The notes: a model not told the origin generated them from the letters alone. A stretch of DNA of 64,000 nt from Juglans regia (GCF_001411555.2 NC_049916.1:2108001-2172000); one strand, 5' to 3'. Shown: positions 34,089 to 47,269, counted from the stretch's first letter. Numbers and translations: made by a program.

Positions 34089-34718
34089 ATGAAATTGTAT
34101 GCTACTAGCTATTTGGTTTTCTAATTTTGTATTGTTTGAATTAAAAAATAAATAAAAGAACAATTTAAAAAACCTTATACATGTTACAAAAAATATGTAA
34201 GGATGTTTTGGAGATTAGGATTAATAATAATTCCTAGAATTAGTAAACTAGACTGCATGGGAATCTTATATTACAGAAAATCATTTCATATTTCTAGTTA
34301 TTATAATAATTCCCAAACATGAGTTAATTTGTCACAATTTACAAGAATCTATTTTTTTTTTTTTGAATCACATTCTTGGGAATGTAGATCATATCGAAGA
34401 GATCAGTATTCGATTTCCCGACTGATCAAAGTTTCCATTAGGTTTTTAGTTAAGAAAAATCAATAGCTTTATAAGATTTAGGAACGAAAGTTTTTAAAAT
34501 ATAGCATATATATAGTTATATAAATTTAAAAATAAAAATATGGTTAAAAATTAATATAGATTTTTGGGGAGTTAAATGGGTTATTTAAAAGGATTTTGTT
34601 ATATATAAAATAGATAGGAAGGCGCGCGGGTGGTGTCCCAAAAAGAAAAATTACGAAACTCATTTGAACGCAAATTAATACTCCGGTCCTCAACTAATTA
34701 TCAATATTATATCGAAGA

Positions 34719-34886
34719 GAAATTCTATTTGCAGTCCTCAAGTGGGGACTGCATGTGCAAGCACATTGTTAAATGAGAGAAAACATCATTTTAAGAAGGA
34801 TAATTTTATAATTTTAAAAAATTTTAAAGTTAACATAGCCTAGGCTTGCATTGCAGTCCCCAAATGGGGACTGTATCTAGCATTGC
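34719..34886. mobile_element. Short MITE with doubly palindromic ends
   Basis: The left arm has GCAGTCCTCAAGTGGGGACT then GCATGTGCAAGC; the right arm, inverted, has CAGTCCCCATTTGGGGACTG then CAATGCAAGC. Each arm is itself a hairpin (GTCC..GGAC), so the element can fold both end-to-end and within each end. Confidence 0.6.
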
Positions 34887-35007
34887 TCTATATCGAATGG
34901 TAGATCGATAGGCCGATCATCACGCCATCAAATTACTGCCAAAATCATGGGGGAGAAGCCTAATGATCTATTGCATGCGTTAAAGACTAATTATAAAGTA
35001 CTTTTAT

Positions 35008-35049
<42 letters not shown>

Positions 35050-35411
35050 AGATATTGCTAGTAATTTGTTTGACACGCAAATTAGCACTACCGGCCTGGA
35101 ATATTATTTGATATTAATTAACTTATAAATTGATCATCTAATTCTCTCAGACGATTGGAGTATATAATATATATGACCGATCGTTCTAATTAAATAATTC
35201 CGAGACCAGCATTAGTATATGTTCTTGGATAATTCTTCTTTCTTTATTTATTACACCGACATAGAATTAGCGAGAATAGTTCATGCAGTAAGTTTGATGT
35301 ACACGTCTAGGCCACATCCATCCCCCGCAAATGCAGGCACCATGAAAATTAATTGGGTCGCATAACTCTCTTATCCTAAAATGACCGGATTGACATGACA
35401 CCTAGCTTTTT

Positions 35412-35605
35412 TTTTTTTTTTTTTTTAAATAACCTCATAAAAATTTCATTCATCAAATGTCAAGCATTACATTGTCTATCAGCGCATTAAAAGAATAAGA
35501 ACAATCCGGAACCTCTTCCATCCACACTATTTCATCTTCAACGCCATACTTTAAAGCAAACTTTCCTAAATGGTGAGCAGCTTGATTACTTTCTCTGGAC
35601 ACATA
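35412..35605 (-). mobile_element. 5'-truncated LINE tail, RNase H C-terminus with poly(A)
   Basis: Read on the minus strand: ESNQAAHHLGKFALKYGVED then EIVWMEEVPDCSYSFNALID and NVMLDI, stop, a short 3' UTR and a poly(A) tract (T run at 35410-35426 on the plus strand). ESN.AAH.L..FAL and W.EE.P are typical of the end of RVT_3 RNase H in plant LINEs. The frame is fully open, so the insertion is fairly young. No convincing target duplication seen. Confidence 0.6.
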
Positions 35606-36033
35606 TATATATATAAGGGATGGATATATTAATTATGAGCCCCTCCTCATGGATTATTAATTGGCTATATTAATATATGTCGGCAAGGGATCGAAATTGT
35701 ATGGCTTTCATTCATTAATTGATTTAGTTGGTAGAAGTGCTACACCGTTTACAAAGAGATTTCACGAAATTAAATTTACAAAGTAATGTGCCTGGGATAT
35801 ATTATATCTATTAATAATTTATAATAAAAATAACTTTATAATGAGATATATTATCAAATTAAGTTACACCAGTTTAATTACTTTTGTAAAATTCTTTTAT
35901 GGTTAAAGCATTTATATTTAGTTAATCAATGCTAGCGGATCGGAAGAAAAAAAACCCCTGATATAATATCAGAGCACTTGAATCAGCCATAAAATGCATG
36001 CATATAAAAACAAATAAAAATTCAAATGCTTGC

Positions 36034-36076
<43 letters not shown>

Positions 36077-36592
36077 GTTACATGATTAATTAAATAAACT
36101 GGTTATAATTCATTAGTACAGGTATGCGGATCATCACCCAATCGACTAGATCTAGATCTTAATTATCTGGACATGATCGGGGCAATTAAATTAATTTACA
36201 AGAAATAAGCTCTTCCATCGGAACTAATAATCAGACAGCTACTTGATTGATTGTTTATGCAGCCTAGCTGCTTGCTGCATTTGTGCTCTTTGCCGGCGTA
36301 TATCGATCTCCTTAATTTGTAGCTGCCTCGTCCTTCCGCATTATTCTTTGACTTAATTTCCCCAAATGCTTGCTTCTGCCTATATGCAGCATGGTGTACT
36401 ACTCTTATTACAAAAGGGATACCCTAAATCCAAATCTTGGATTCCTTCAAGTTTTATCTAAATTTAAGAACATTTGAGTGAGAGAGATAGAGGACCGTAC
36501 GTATATGCATGAGTACGGTAGGAGAGGAACTGATCACGAAGTCTAGTTTTTATTGATACCAGACTCGTTATGTGCATCATGTTGGCCTATCC
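35606..36592. other. Intergenic region 3' of the MYB gene
   Basis: AT-rich, with a (TA)n tract at about 36042-36076. No gene seen. The segment 36430-36592 is probably the MYB 3' UTR. Confidence 0.4.
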
Positions 36593-37576
36593 CTATTCGA
36601 CACGAGTACTCTCATGAGTAAAAGGAATATTGCCTATTGTCAGATCAAGGTTTAAATCCGGCAAGCCACACGAATTATATTCGGCCTCCAAGCAACTTCC
36701 AGCGTCGGACACTTGATCACAATTAATATCGCCTCGGGATTTCACAGGCTGCTGTTCATGAGCAGTACCACTTGATAATTTCAAACCAGACAATGTTGTT
36801 ACATCGGAGGATGTCTTATTCATGTGCGGAGGGCGAGGGAGATTGCGGTTCAAGTGATGATTATTTGGATCAATACCCATGTTTATCAGCTTTCTTCTAA
36901 GGTGAGAGTTCCAGTAGTTCTTTACTTCATTATCTGTACGTCCTGGCAATCTTCCGGCAATTAGCGACCATCTAAAAACAGTTCACCACAATTCAAAACC
37001 ATTAATACAATTCTAGATAAATCTTTTACAGATTAAGATCAAAAGCCAAATAGAACAAAAGGAGAAACGGAGAGGTATGTATGGTGTTATATGTGTGTGT
37101 GTGTGTATTTATATTTATATCGCACCGGTTGCCTAGGAGTGCATGAAGCTTGATAATGAGATCTTCTTCATCTTCAGCAAAATTGCCTCTTTTAAGGTCT
37201 GGCCTCAGATAGTTTATCCATCTCAGCCTACAACTTTTACCGCAGCGAAGTAGACCTGGCCAACAAAGATTATAATGAGATTAAGGCAATATACAGATAC
37301 AGATGAGAAATTGCAGATACGGAAATCGGATTAGTTAAAATTGCAGATATATATATATATATGAGAAATATTATTTATAGGGAAGAAGTTGTTCTTTTTT
37401 CCTTGTTCTGTTTGCACCGGGTTGTTTATAATTTCGGGACACATACCTGCAGCCTGAGGGAGGGTACGCCAACATCCTTCACCATGTTTAAGAATGTAAT
37501 CCATGAGTTTCTGGTCTTCTTGTTTGGACCAAGCTCCTTTATTTGTGTCTTGCTTATCACAGCAAGGCTTCCTCAT
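36593..37576 (-). CDS. MYBC2-like: R2R3-MYB repressor, FaMYB1/MYBC2-like (subgroup 4 type)
   Basis: Three exons, 37447-37576 (130 nt), 37126-37255 (130 nt) and 36593-36971 (379 nt), with GT-AG junctions in the phases standard for R2R3-MYBs; total 212 residues. R2 begins [20 protein letters not shown]; exon 2 supplies [20 protein letters not shown] then [20 protein letters not shown]; exon 3 continues [20 protein letters not shown]. The DLx2Kx3Lx6Lx3R motif for bHLH partners is intact in R3. After the MYB domain come GIDPNNHH (about 119-126) and an EAR repression motif [11 protein letters not shown] (LNLDL at 193-197). The start MRKPCC and this layout match repressors such as strawberry FaMYB1 and the grape MYBC2 group. 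These bind bHLH proteins and suppress anthocyanin and proanthocyanidin genes. I see no TLLLFR motif at the C-terminus. No defects. Confidence 0.93.
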
Positions 37577-37710
37577 TATAGAGTTCCTCTCACTAAACTA
37601 CGAGAAATGGAAGGAAGATATTAATGGCAAAAAAAAAAAACTCAGAGAGAGAGAGAGAGAGGGCGCCGAAGACTACACACAGTGTGGGGGGAGAGGAGAA
37701 ATAGAAGAGG

Positions 37711-37717
37711 TATATAT
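37711..37717 (-). promoter_or_regulatory. TATA-like box of the MYB gene
   Basis: GTAATATATA on the minus strand about 135 bp upstream of the ATG. The predicted leader between them contains a CT repeat (GA repeat at about 37641-37661 on the plus strand), a common plant 5' UTR feature. Confidence 0.35.
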
Positions 37718-37777
37718 TACGGTTGTCAGGTCGATCGTGTGTGTCCATGATAAAAGAAGAGATCATCTGATCAGTTG

Positions 37778-39391
37778 ACTCGGACCGGTGGTTTGGCCAT
37801 GCGTGACTGCATGCATACCCATGCAGTCCTTTTTTATTTGGTGAAGGCAGAGGTCATCAGATTTGAAATTGCAGGATTTGACGATGCAACTTGCATGCAT
37901 GTGTGTTAGTTGCCGTTAAGTATAAGTCCTTGTCCCTCGTGACTAGACCATTCACAATAGTTTCTTTTACCTTATTCTTTAAAATATATCATTAAACTTC
38001 ACTTTTATAATATATCATATATCAATTTATCTTTTTTTTTTTTTTTTATATCCTTTAAATAATATTTTTTATTCTTTTTAAACATTTCCTTTCTACCAAT
38101 AAATTTGTAATATCCATATTTTTTTTTTATATATTTGTACATATTATTATATACAATCTAATATAATTCAGTCATATACACACAAAATAAATATATAAGC
38201 CAAATAAAAATATAAAAAATTGAATAAATAATATTTCTAAGATATTTTTTAGAAAGAAATAAAATAGAGGTGTTTTAAATGATGAATAATAAAAAGAATA
38301 TATATTGAAATGTAAAAATAAAAGGAAAGGAGGGAGTAAATAAAGCATAAATAATAAAAAATTTGTTTGAAGGATGTAGAACAGTACTTGTTACTGTAAT
38401 AATTTGTATTTTATATGTTCTTTTACCTAATCGGATGTGATGTAACTCATTTTATGAAAAAGGAAAGGTTAGAACAATCACATGCTTTTACGTTGACTGA
38501 TAGGTGACTTGATTCCCATGCAATTACTATATATATATACACATTTCTGATCTCGTCCATATATATATGATAGTAAATAACAAAAAGTTAACAAATCGCA
38601 ACCTCCGATTCCGCCCCTATCTGAAAACTTTGACCCCATGACATTGGATCCGCTAGCTCCAACGTTAATTACCATGCACTAAAACCACGACAAGCTGCTA
38701 GTAATTATATTCCACGGTTCAGATACGTATAACCATTTAGCATTTCCCTATTCATTCTAACGTACGTAGCCGGATGAAGCTAGCACCAGGGTTATATGTT
38801 TAATTGGAGAGGCCGAATATTTTTAGGCTAGAATATATTATAGTTCAATTAAAAGTTTTTAAGAACACGACCATCAACAATATGATACAATAAATAGATA
38901 AAGTGAGAAAAAAAAATATAAGAAAGAAAAAAATAAATTTCAAAATTTCATTCTTCCAATCATTTTAAGATTTTACGTGTAAGTTTTTTGTAGATTGCAA
39001 TTATAAAAAGAAAGAGGCTAAACTTTGAAAACGAGTTATATATGAATTATAAAAAAAGAGTTATATATAAATATATTTCATTCAGAAAATTATAGATTTT
39101 AAATGAGAAATAATATAATATTAAATTATAATTTTCTTCAAATTAAATACAATAGAAAAAAAATTACTGGAGACCTAATTTAATGATCATGACAAAAATA
39201 ATCCACTTATGAATTCGTCAATATATCATATACATCCTGGCCTTCATTAAGTTTTGATAAGAGACTAGTCATGTTATATATAAAATTATACGACAAATTA
39301 CAAAATTGTCAAAAATTAAAAATGAAAACACGCAATTAAAGCATCCAGTTAAAACAATTTTTCTTCGGGGCGCCCCCTCCTTGGCATCGTC
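37778..39391. other. AT-rich region upstream of the MYB gene
   Basis: No gene. Homopolymer T run at 38033-38047. The stretch 37980-38350 is very AT-rich with no clear terminal repeats. Confidence 0.4.
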
Positions 39392-39519
39392 GACTACAAG
39401 AAAACTATTTATTTACAACTAGTTAATTTCAGTAAAATAATTATTTGTAATTAAAATTAGTTGTAAAAAATCCTTTAATTGCAATAAATTGATCATAAAA
39501 ATCTATTTTTCTTATAGTG
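39392..39519. mobile_element. 128-bp CACTA-type MITE with 3-bp target duplication
   Basis: Starts GACTACAAGAAAACTATTT and ends ..AAATCTATTTTTCTTATAGTG, that is, an inverted CACTA(C/T)AAGAAAA terminal pair with the first base changed. GTC at 39389-39391 and GTC at 39520-39522 give the 3-bp duplication typical of CACTA transposition. The interior holds inverted ACTAGTTAATT/AATTAGTTGTAA copies. Too short to code. Confidence 0.7.
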
Positions 39520-39522
39520 GTC

Positions 39523-40195
39523 CATGCGTAGGGCCGGGGTATTAATACTGATCGATCTGTATCATGAAGTGATCCCATGCATGTTTTCCCTCAACGTACG
39601 TCGACTGACATATATATTAATGTTCCATATATGCTAATTCATGATCATCTGATTTTTTGACTTACCAAGTTTTATAAAATGGTTGAGTACTACTAGATCT
39701 CTTCCTCCAATCCACCAATATTTCTTCATGAGTAATCAATTGCCGAAAGATGAACATGGGAGAGAGAAATGAGTATTTGCTTATGGGACCTACTAATATT
39801 TATCACTGGAATCCACTCTGTAAATGGTATTGCGCTAATAGATGAACACGAGAGAGAGAAATAGTACGACTCTATTGACAGCTTTTTTTATATATAATAC
39901 AATTGACGGATAGTGATAAAATAATAAAAGATAAAATGAGATAAGATGAGTGAGATAAAAAAAATTAATATTTATTTTTAAAGAGTGTCTGACTGTACAA
40001 AATTTAAAAAAAAAAAATTCAAAATTTTATGTTTTATCTCTAAAAATAAACGAGGCCTAAAGTGCCGGGGATTTTATGATGATCTCCACCCTTATTTAGG
40101 AGGTAGAGCAGGGGAAGGGCAGACCCTCTGATCACTACAATTTTTATTTTAATTTTTAACCAAAATTATTTTTATCGTTAATTTTTAACAAGTAG

Positions 40196-40240
<45 letters not shown>

Positions 40241-41312
40241 CGTTTTTCTGACAAAAACACGTGTAGAATGCATATATACCATTACTGACAAGGCTTAAAT
40301 GACACTTGGCCTGTAAGCTAGTGTCCATAACAGTTTAATTAGTAACAAAAGAGTGAACGCAAGAATATGTAGACTTTATCACTTTTTGGACGTGAAACGG
40401 TGAAAGCACAAGAACCAGACTTTCCCATAAAAGTAGATAACAGATAATAACAGTTTTGTACTTCTAGTAACAGTTTTGAACTTTTTTGAAGTTCCAACGT
40501 GTAAGCACAAGAACCAAACTTTCCCAATACTGGCTTGATTAGATACAGTACATCTCATCTAGATGATTTTATATATCTCATTTCATTTTAATTAATAATT
40601 TTATTATTATTTATAAAACATTTCACATTTCAAAAAAAAAAAAGTTAATTTATGATAGATTGTTTGCGATAAAAATAACTATTTATTAAGAAAATATACT
40701 CATTTTAAAATAATTATTTTTATAAATAAATAATTATATATAAATAAATAATTTTTTTATAATATCAAATCATCTTACTATTCAAATATAATATTTATCG
40801 TCTCCTAGAAAATTAAGGTAAGGGCTACTCATGGAAGTTATACGACCTCTTTTCTATGGACGTACTCGATGGTACGTGATCATGCATTACTCTAGTTAGC
40901 TAGCTAGCTATCTATCAAGTTTTTCTAATGGCCATAAAGTAGATGATAGCTGGATCAAAAGCATGCATTGGAGATAAATCCACGAAAGGGCCGTAAACCA
41001 CGTGTATGCATGGGGATTAGGCCAAAAAAATCCTTCACTTAATTCCACAAGCAATCACAAAAAAATCAGCCTTATAATTCTTCTACTTTTCCCACTCGAT
41101 CCGAGGTCAGGTTAGGTTAGGTAGGCGGGTAGGTGGCCAGTTCGCTGCTCTACTCTCTTCTCGTCTTCACGCATGTGATATGTGATGGAAATAATTCACT
41201 TGAAAATATATATATTTGACTAATAAATGGAAGTTCATGACTTTAATATAGCTTAATTAAAGTGACTTTGAAATTAATGTATCCAATTGGAAACCTAATA
41301 AGCAAAGTCGTC

Positions 41313-41345
<33 letters not shown>

Positions 41346-41814
41346 TATATAATATATAATATGAAAATGAAGCTACATGATATGGCATAACTTGATGATC
41401 AAGATCCGTGTTGGTGGTAGGTCTGTCATTAATTTGGAAATATTTTGAAAAAGAAAATAAAGCTTTTTGTGACACAAAAAGAAAAAAAACAAATTAGGAA
41501 AGAAAAAAAAAAAGATAGAAAGTACAATGATGTATGTGAACGTTTACATCCATAAAGCTAGATAGATAGCTAGGGTAATCTCCACCTATCAATCTGGTAT
41601 TGTCTAATGTCTCGTCTCCACAATAATATCTAGTACTAGTGCTTGCAAATATATATATATATATATATATATAGGAATTTTGAATTCTAAACTTTCGTTT
41701 TAAAAATTGAGAGTAATGTCAATCAAGTCATAAATTTTTAATTATTATTTATAATATTAATTTTGAAGACTAAGCAGTAATAATATAATTGTGATTAATA
41801 TTACTGCTTTTTTG
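39523..41814. other. Intergenic region with a long (TA)n and degraded MITE sequence
   Basis: No gene. (TA)n at about 40197-40238 and 41312-41341. Repeated phrase GTAAGCACAAGAACCAGACTTTCCC-like (cut here: AGCACAAGAACCA) at about 40406 and 40503 in direct orientation. The segment 39900-40040 resembles the GATGAG-type MITE family. Confidence 0.4.
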
Positions 41815-42068
41815 TGTCCTATACTTTTCCTCTCTGGGAGGATAGAGGGGATTTTTAAAATTCTGTTTTACAGAATATTTTTTTTGTTAGGAGAGAGTTT
41901 GTTGAGAAGTTAAGACAAAGTCCACCATAAAAAAATTTGTGTGTAGAGAATCCCTAGAGATGATGCGTAGTTTAACTTATAGTCTAAATTTTTTCATGTA
42001 TTGATAAGTCATAGTTGTAACTTCGGTTCATTAATAAAACGAGTATGTTTTCGTAAAAAAAAAAAAAT
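41815..42068 (+). mobile_element. Poly(A)-tailed retro-insert, probably a LINE 3' end
   Basis: Ends ATTAATAAAACGAGTATGTT then TTCGTAAAAAAAAAAAAA, that is, a polyadenylation signal about 20 bases before an A13 tract. The flanks ATTACTGCTTTT (left) and ATACTATTGCTTTT (right) look like a decayed target duplication. The body has no recognisable coding motif, so a LINE 3' UTR or a truncated retrocopy are both possible. Confidence 0.4.
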
Positions 42069-43119
42069 ACTATTGCTTTTCTCATAAAAAAATTTATTAA
42101 AAAATAATATTATATATAAGTTTAAATTGTATAAATCTTGTATAGATCTTTGTAAACAATTAATAGATCTCACTAAAAAGATAACTTTTTTATACTTTTT
42201 CTTATTTAGATTATTATTTTATAAAAATACTGCTCAAAATTTGTATATTTAAAATTTATATAAATCATTACACTATTAAAACGTTTAACGTACATGATTA
42301 TATATGTGTGAGGTCGAGAGACCTTTACAAATCCCACCCACAGAAAAATCAAAATGGTGTAAGACCGGGACATAAAGGTGTAGGGAAATGATATTCCACC
42401 GACGGCACTACTCACTCGTTGACAAATCTATCATTATGTAATTTGTTTTTTCTTTTAATAGTTAATGAAATATTTTTTTAATAAGTTTGTAATATAAAAA
42501 TTTGGTTGAAAATAAAACTTGACCATTCGTTACTGTCGGTGGCTCGATCGGTGGGTTAGCAGCACCAAGAAGGTGAAAATGATATCTATCTCCTTCAAGT
42601 GCCATTACTCTATATTTTAATCACAAATAAATTATATAAAAATAATTTTATGTAATTTATTAAATTATAAAATTATTTTTATTATAAAATAAATTATATA
42701 AATTATATAAATTTACATCTGTTTATAAAATTATTTTTATAACTATAACGTACCTTTTTTGGCATTGGGCGACACTAGAAAATGTTGGCAAACTTCTCCA
42801 TCATCATCGATTGACACACGACCCTTGCTGCCATATTAAATGCCCTAGCTAGGCTACCCACTTCAATTCTTGTTAGTTTATAGCAAGGGTTAGTATTTCC
42901 CCTAATATTAGGGCTATAGTAAAAAAAAATAAATGTAATTATTCGGAGTTTCAGTCGATAATCATAGCTTAAAATTGCCAACTTTAGTGTGTGGAATTCA
43001 ATATTTTAATTGTGACTATTATATATTCATGTGTTGAAATATTAATATAGAAGATCATATATAATTCAGCCCATCAATAATATTTATCACTGTTAAAAAA
43101 TTTTTGTCCTATCGTACGC

Positions 43120-43560
43120 TCACAATTAATGCACGAGATTGGTAGTTTTCCTACAACTTTTGGCGAACGTACTCTCGTATGTATTGTACTATCGGGTGAA
43201 TTTTAAAGTTAGTAACCGTACTTTTTGCCGCGCTCGATACTCGCTGTGTATGGGGGCAAAACCGTGGCAAAATTTCTAGAACTACGGTTTTTTACATAAC
43301 AACCGAAACGCTAAAAAATGAGCGTGACATCTATTCCCATCGATCTACACACCGAGATAGCCAATGGTGGTAATTGCCGCTATTGATTTCTATCCAAGTC
43401 GATTTGAGCGCTAGAAAATGCTGGTTGCTCCCTACGAACATCCGTTCATCGTGAAGAAGGTTCGTTCTCGATGATTTGAGATCCGTCGGCCGCTCAAATT
43501 AGCGTAGCACTATTTTTGTCGGAGAATACAACTTGTATGTGAGGCAAGAAATCATTTACG
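43120..43560. other. CpG-rich non-coding patch of unknown nature
   Basis: Unlike the surrounding AT-rich DNA this stretch has many CG dinucleotides, in repeated short phrases such as GAGCG, CGCTC and TACGCTC. It has no long open frame. It could be the subterminal region of the large CACTA element to its right, but no matching terminus was found. Confidence 0.3.
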
Positions 43561-45600
43561 GCGTTATATCGCCGATTCAACATTTATGGGTTTATTGAAT
43601 AGGTTATTTGGTGCTATAAGTATGAATTTACTGGTGAGAACTTTTCTCCCAAAATTATTTTTTTTGCATATGCTCATCAAATTTTGGTGTAAAATACAAG
43701 CTGAAGCAGTCGAATCAGATATTATTGAACTCTCAAATTAATAGACCTAAAATTTCTTTCATTTGTAGAAATGGTCCTCCCAATTGCGATTGATCATTAG
43801 TAGAGCTAAGGCTAGATGGATTATTACAAACTAATCAATTTATCTAGCACCATAAACATGTATATTCAAGATTTGACACTCTTTGGAACTAATCAAGTTT
43901 GTTTTCTCAAATTGGGTTTGCACAATATAGGGTTAATTTTTACGCGCGCGTGCGCACACATACATACACACACATATCTTGATCAAATAGGTCATCTAGT
44001 TTTTTATGCTTGCATCTGGTTTTGCACATGACATATATAGGCACATGTAGGCGTATATATGAAAGTGTGTGTATATCATAGGAAGGAGATTGCATATATC
44101 TAAATTAATCAACCAATGATAAAAATAAAAAATAAAAACCCTGATGCAATTGAAGACTTTAATTGCTGATATTCTTACCGAAAGTAGTATGTCAAATATC
44201 TCAGCTAAAAACTACTATTTCATTGAACTTTGTTTATAACTTAGTTTAGCAGTGATCTCACAATTTTTATCCATACTTCCTATTTCAACATGCTAGTAGT
44301 CCTACTATATCTACATGTACATCAAAATCAACACTGCCCTTGGAAGTTGAAATATTCATTTGTTGCAATACACAACAATGACATAAAAATCAAACCATAG
44401 CATGCATTCTTACATAACCACCAACCTAGAACAAGTTATTAAAATCACAGTTTCATTAGTAGTAGTACTAGTATTGATCGATGTTATATCCTGCATCATG
44501 AAGTACTTTCAATGGCCAAACAAGTAAAAAAATATATTGTGTATCCGTCAACCCAAAACAGACTACAAAATTGCTTCAGAACTTTAAAAAATGTGTCCTT
44601 TTTCCATCATTACCTTATGGGAATTATTTATGGTTCAGATTCAAATGTTGAAGCAATTCATATACAGCATGCATGTCAGTAATATACATGCTGAAAATGA
44701 ATGGTGTTTTCATAACCCATATTATCATGGAATTTGAAGCTGATGTATTTTTTCTACCTTACTACTATTCACAAAGCCATGAACAACCTCTCAAATACCA
44801 CCTTGCTACTGCTTTTCCAATCTTACATTTATGTCTTGCCTTTATAGGAACACTGTCATGTATATATAACAATAGTAAGTTCATTAAAACTGTGATTTTA
44901 CATAATTAGTTGTAGCTATATTTCATCATATCTCTAGAGCACTATAACAATTATTCTATGAGGAAACACTAGTCTGGAAATGAAAGCATTAAGTATGCCT
45001 AAAAATCTGTTCATAGTGCAGTATGGTATAATTGAAATTCAAAACTTGCCAATTTAGCTACTACCCATAGAATTTAATAGCATGTCGTGAAGATATGAGT
45101 CATTTAATTTGGCATACAGTTGGTAAACCATGCTTTGTTCTGAAACTCCCAACAACCACCCCAAGTAATTGTAAGTTTTAACATTGCAAATAGATTTTCC
45201 TTACAAATTTAGCATTCTATCAAACAACCAAAAAGGCCCAATTTTCAAAGGTCACTTTGATTGTAATAAAATATAGAGCTCACTGAATGTGTCGTACATG
45301 ACAAGTCAAAACTGGATCAAAATATAGTATGCATTCAGTATAGAGCTCACTTTGCTTATAAGCACAATAGTGCAGATTAAAATAGTGGTATCCCTATTCT
45401 AACTACTTTTACATGTTATAAAATTTGTTCTAGTTTTGAAATGTCTTAAAGTACAAAAATCATAATGACTAGAACTTTGTTGATCTTCTTGAATTTATAA
45501 TATAGCAAGAAACCAATTTACCTCCCACCCTTCACCCTTTCCAGCAAGAGCAAAATATAGTCGAAGACTAGTCAAAAGAATTACTGGTAAATCAACATCC
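43561..45600. other. Non-coding region, possibly the 3' part of the large CACTA element
   Basis: No gene recognised. A (CA)n/(CG)n mix occurs at 43942-43975. From about 44,100 the base composition (rich in A and C on the plus strand) matches the region to the right, which suggests that it belongs to the same element. Confidence 0.3.
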
Positions 45601-45676
45601 CCAAGATACCTTCATCAAAAGTATAGCAAAAGGATAGGTTAAAATATAAATGTAGTAACTACTGGCATTAGTGTGG

Positions 45677-46036
45677 CTAAGAAACTATGGTTTGAGTCTT
45701 TCTCTGAGACTCTAATTCTGTCTCCACTTCTGACATTCTCATGTTTACACATTGCTCATAATCCCACATATGCTCCCTCATTACCATGAAACCACATTTA
45801 ATCTCTTCAAGCCAATTTTGGTAATACCCTACATTTTTTCTATTCTGTTCATTTTTCTCAGCAAGCCGTTCATACTCCCCATTGGGTACTCTAGGCACTT
45901 TAGGAGATTCAGCGGAAATAAAGTGGCCCAGCCTTCTAGAATACCCTGACCTATGTCCTGAAACCTCCCTAAATATGGTTGTTGTTGCTTCACCTTTGCG
46001 AGCCTTTGGCTCTTTGGTATTCTTCATTTGAACCAT
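45677..46036 (-). pseudogene. CACTA second-ORF fragment (plant En/Spm transposase-24/TNPA-like)
   Basis: A 119-residue open frame, basic at its start (MVQMKNTKEPKARKGEATTT), then SGHRSGYSRRLGH and a coiled-coil-like Glu/Arg-rich end (MRMSEVETELESQRKTQ). The GHRSGY-type motif followed by a coiled coil is usual for the product of the second CACTA gene. Further upstream exons appear at 47.3-47.8 kb. The exon structure is not resolved. Confidence 0.45.
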
Positions 46037-47269
46037 CTGATTCTATGGCATGAAAAACTTTCACCATTACCATCATACAACCAACAACTTAAGTTTTAAG
46101 TTCCATCCCTATGTGCTAACACTAAGCAGTTCACTTGCCATACTCTAAATAGTTAAAAATAACATACATATACTAGGTATTTATGTATAAACAAGGTTCT
46201 GCTCACATAATTATCTTCTGTAGTTGGTGTGATAAATCTCTCATTTTTATTCGATCAATCCATTTCTTTGTAGAAATTAATAAGATTTTTGTTCTTATAC
46301 ATGAACATAGGCAAACCAATCACATTAGCATAGCTTTCCAAATAAAATTTATTATATTTTGCGACAACATCTAGGACATGTTATAATGTCAATAACTTTC
46401 TTTCCAGTAGTATAACAAATGATGTCCTTCCACTTATGCGGTTGAATCTTTGTTTACGCCTATTTTCTTTATTTTGGCAGGACATTTCTACAATAAAACA
46501 GAAATTTTTGAAATTGTTTCAGCCGTGGTCAATTGCCAACAACAACAATTAGCTAAACTTAAAACAGTTATAAAGATGCAGGGAATATTATAGAATAAAA
46601 ATTTCATTTTCTTAATTAAACAACCACATATTTTACCTTTCGACACGTGAATCCTACAAGAAAATGTCATATGCTTACCTTGAATTCATCACTCTCCCAC
46701 CGAGTGCATAACCACTCCTAAATTGGCTACTCTACCAACGCACCTCCATTAGCTAGTGTCTCCTCATGTGATGCATAACTCAAATTTTTAAGATATAGCT
46801 TGTAATGAAACATGTTATATCTCAAGATACCTAACTTGTGACTGTCCAATGATATTTTTCTTGGTCCAATACAAGATAACGTCAGCATATCAATGCCATA
46901 GTGTTAAAAACTCATGCATGTACCATATTGGATTATGCAAAGCAAAATTCTGTTAATATCTCAGTCGACGATATTGGATTTACTTTTTGCTAAGATTTTG
47001 TTAAAAAACGAATGCAAACTATAATTACAAATAAATGGATGTATTTATATTTGCTAAGTCTGTGTTAAAACTCCATGTACCATTACAACTCAGCAGGTAA
47101 AGCTCAGATTATGTTAAAAATTCAAACCAATGAATTTTTTCACACATATATATATATAACATGCAGATTGCGTCATCTACTACTAATCTATATTTAGATT
47201 TATAAATTTATTATTCAACATTGAAATTATAGAATCATTCAAGATGGAAAGCCATACTCAAACACGATC

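Noticed and set aside
34360..34450. Possible tRNA-derived SINE promoter boxes
   Set aside because: No consistent A-box/B-box spacing and no tail; no tRNA gene was found anywhere in the window.
42773..42988. Possible small CACTA-like element (CACTAGAAAATGTTGGC left; inverted right end CACTAAAGTTGGCAATTT)
   Set aside because: The ends share GTTGGCAA, but spacing differs and the flanking triplets (CGA and TGT) do not match, so it may be coincidence.
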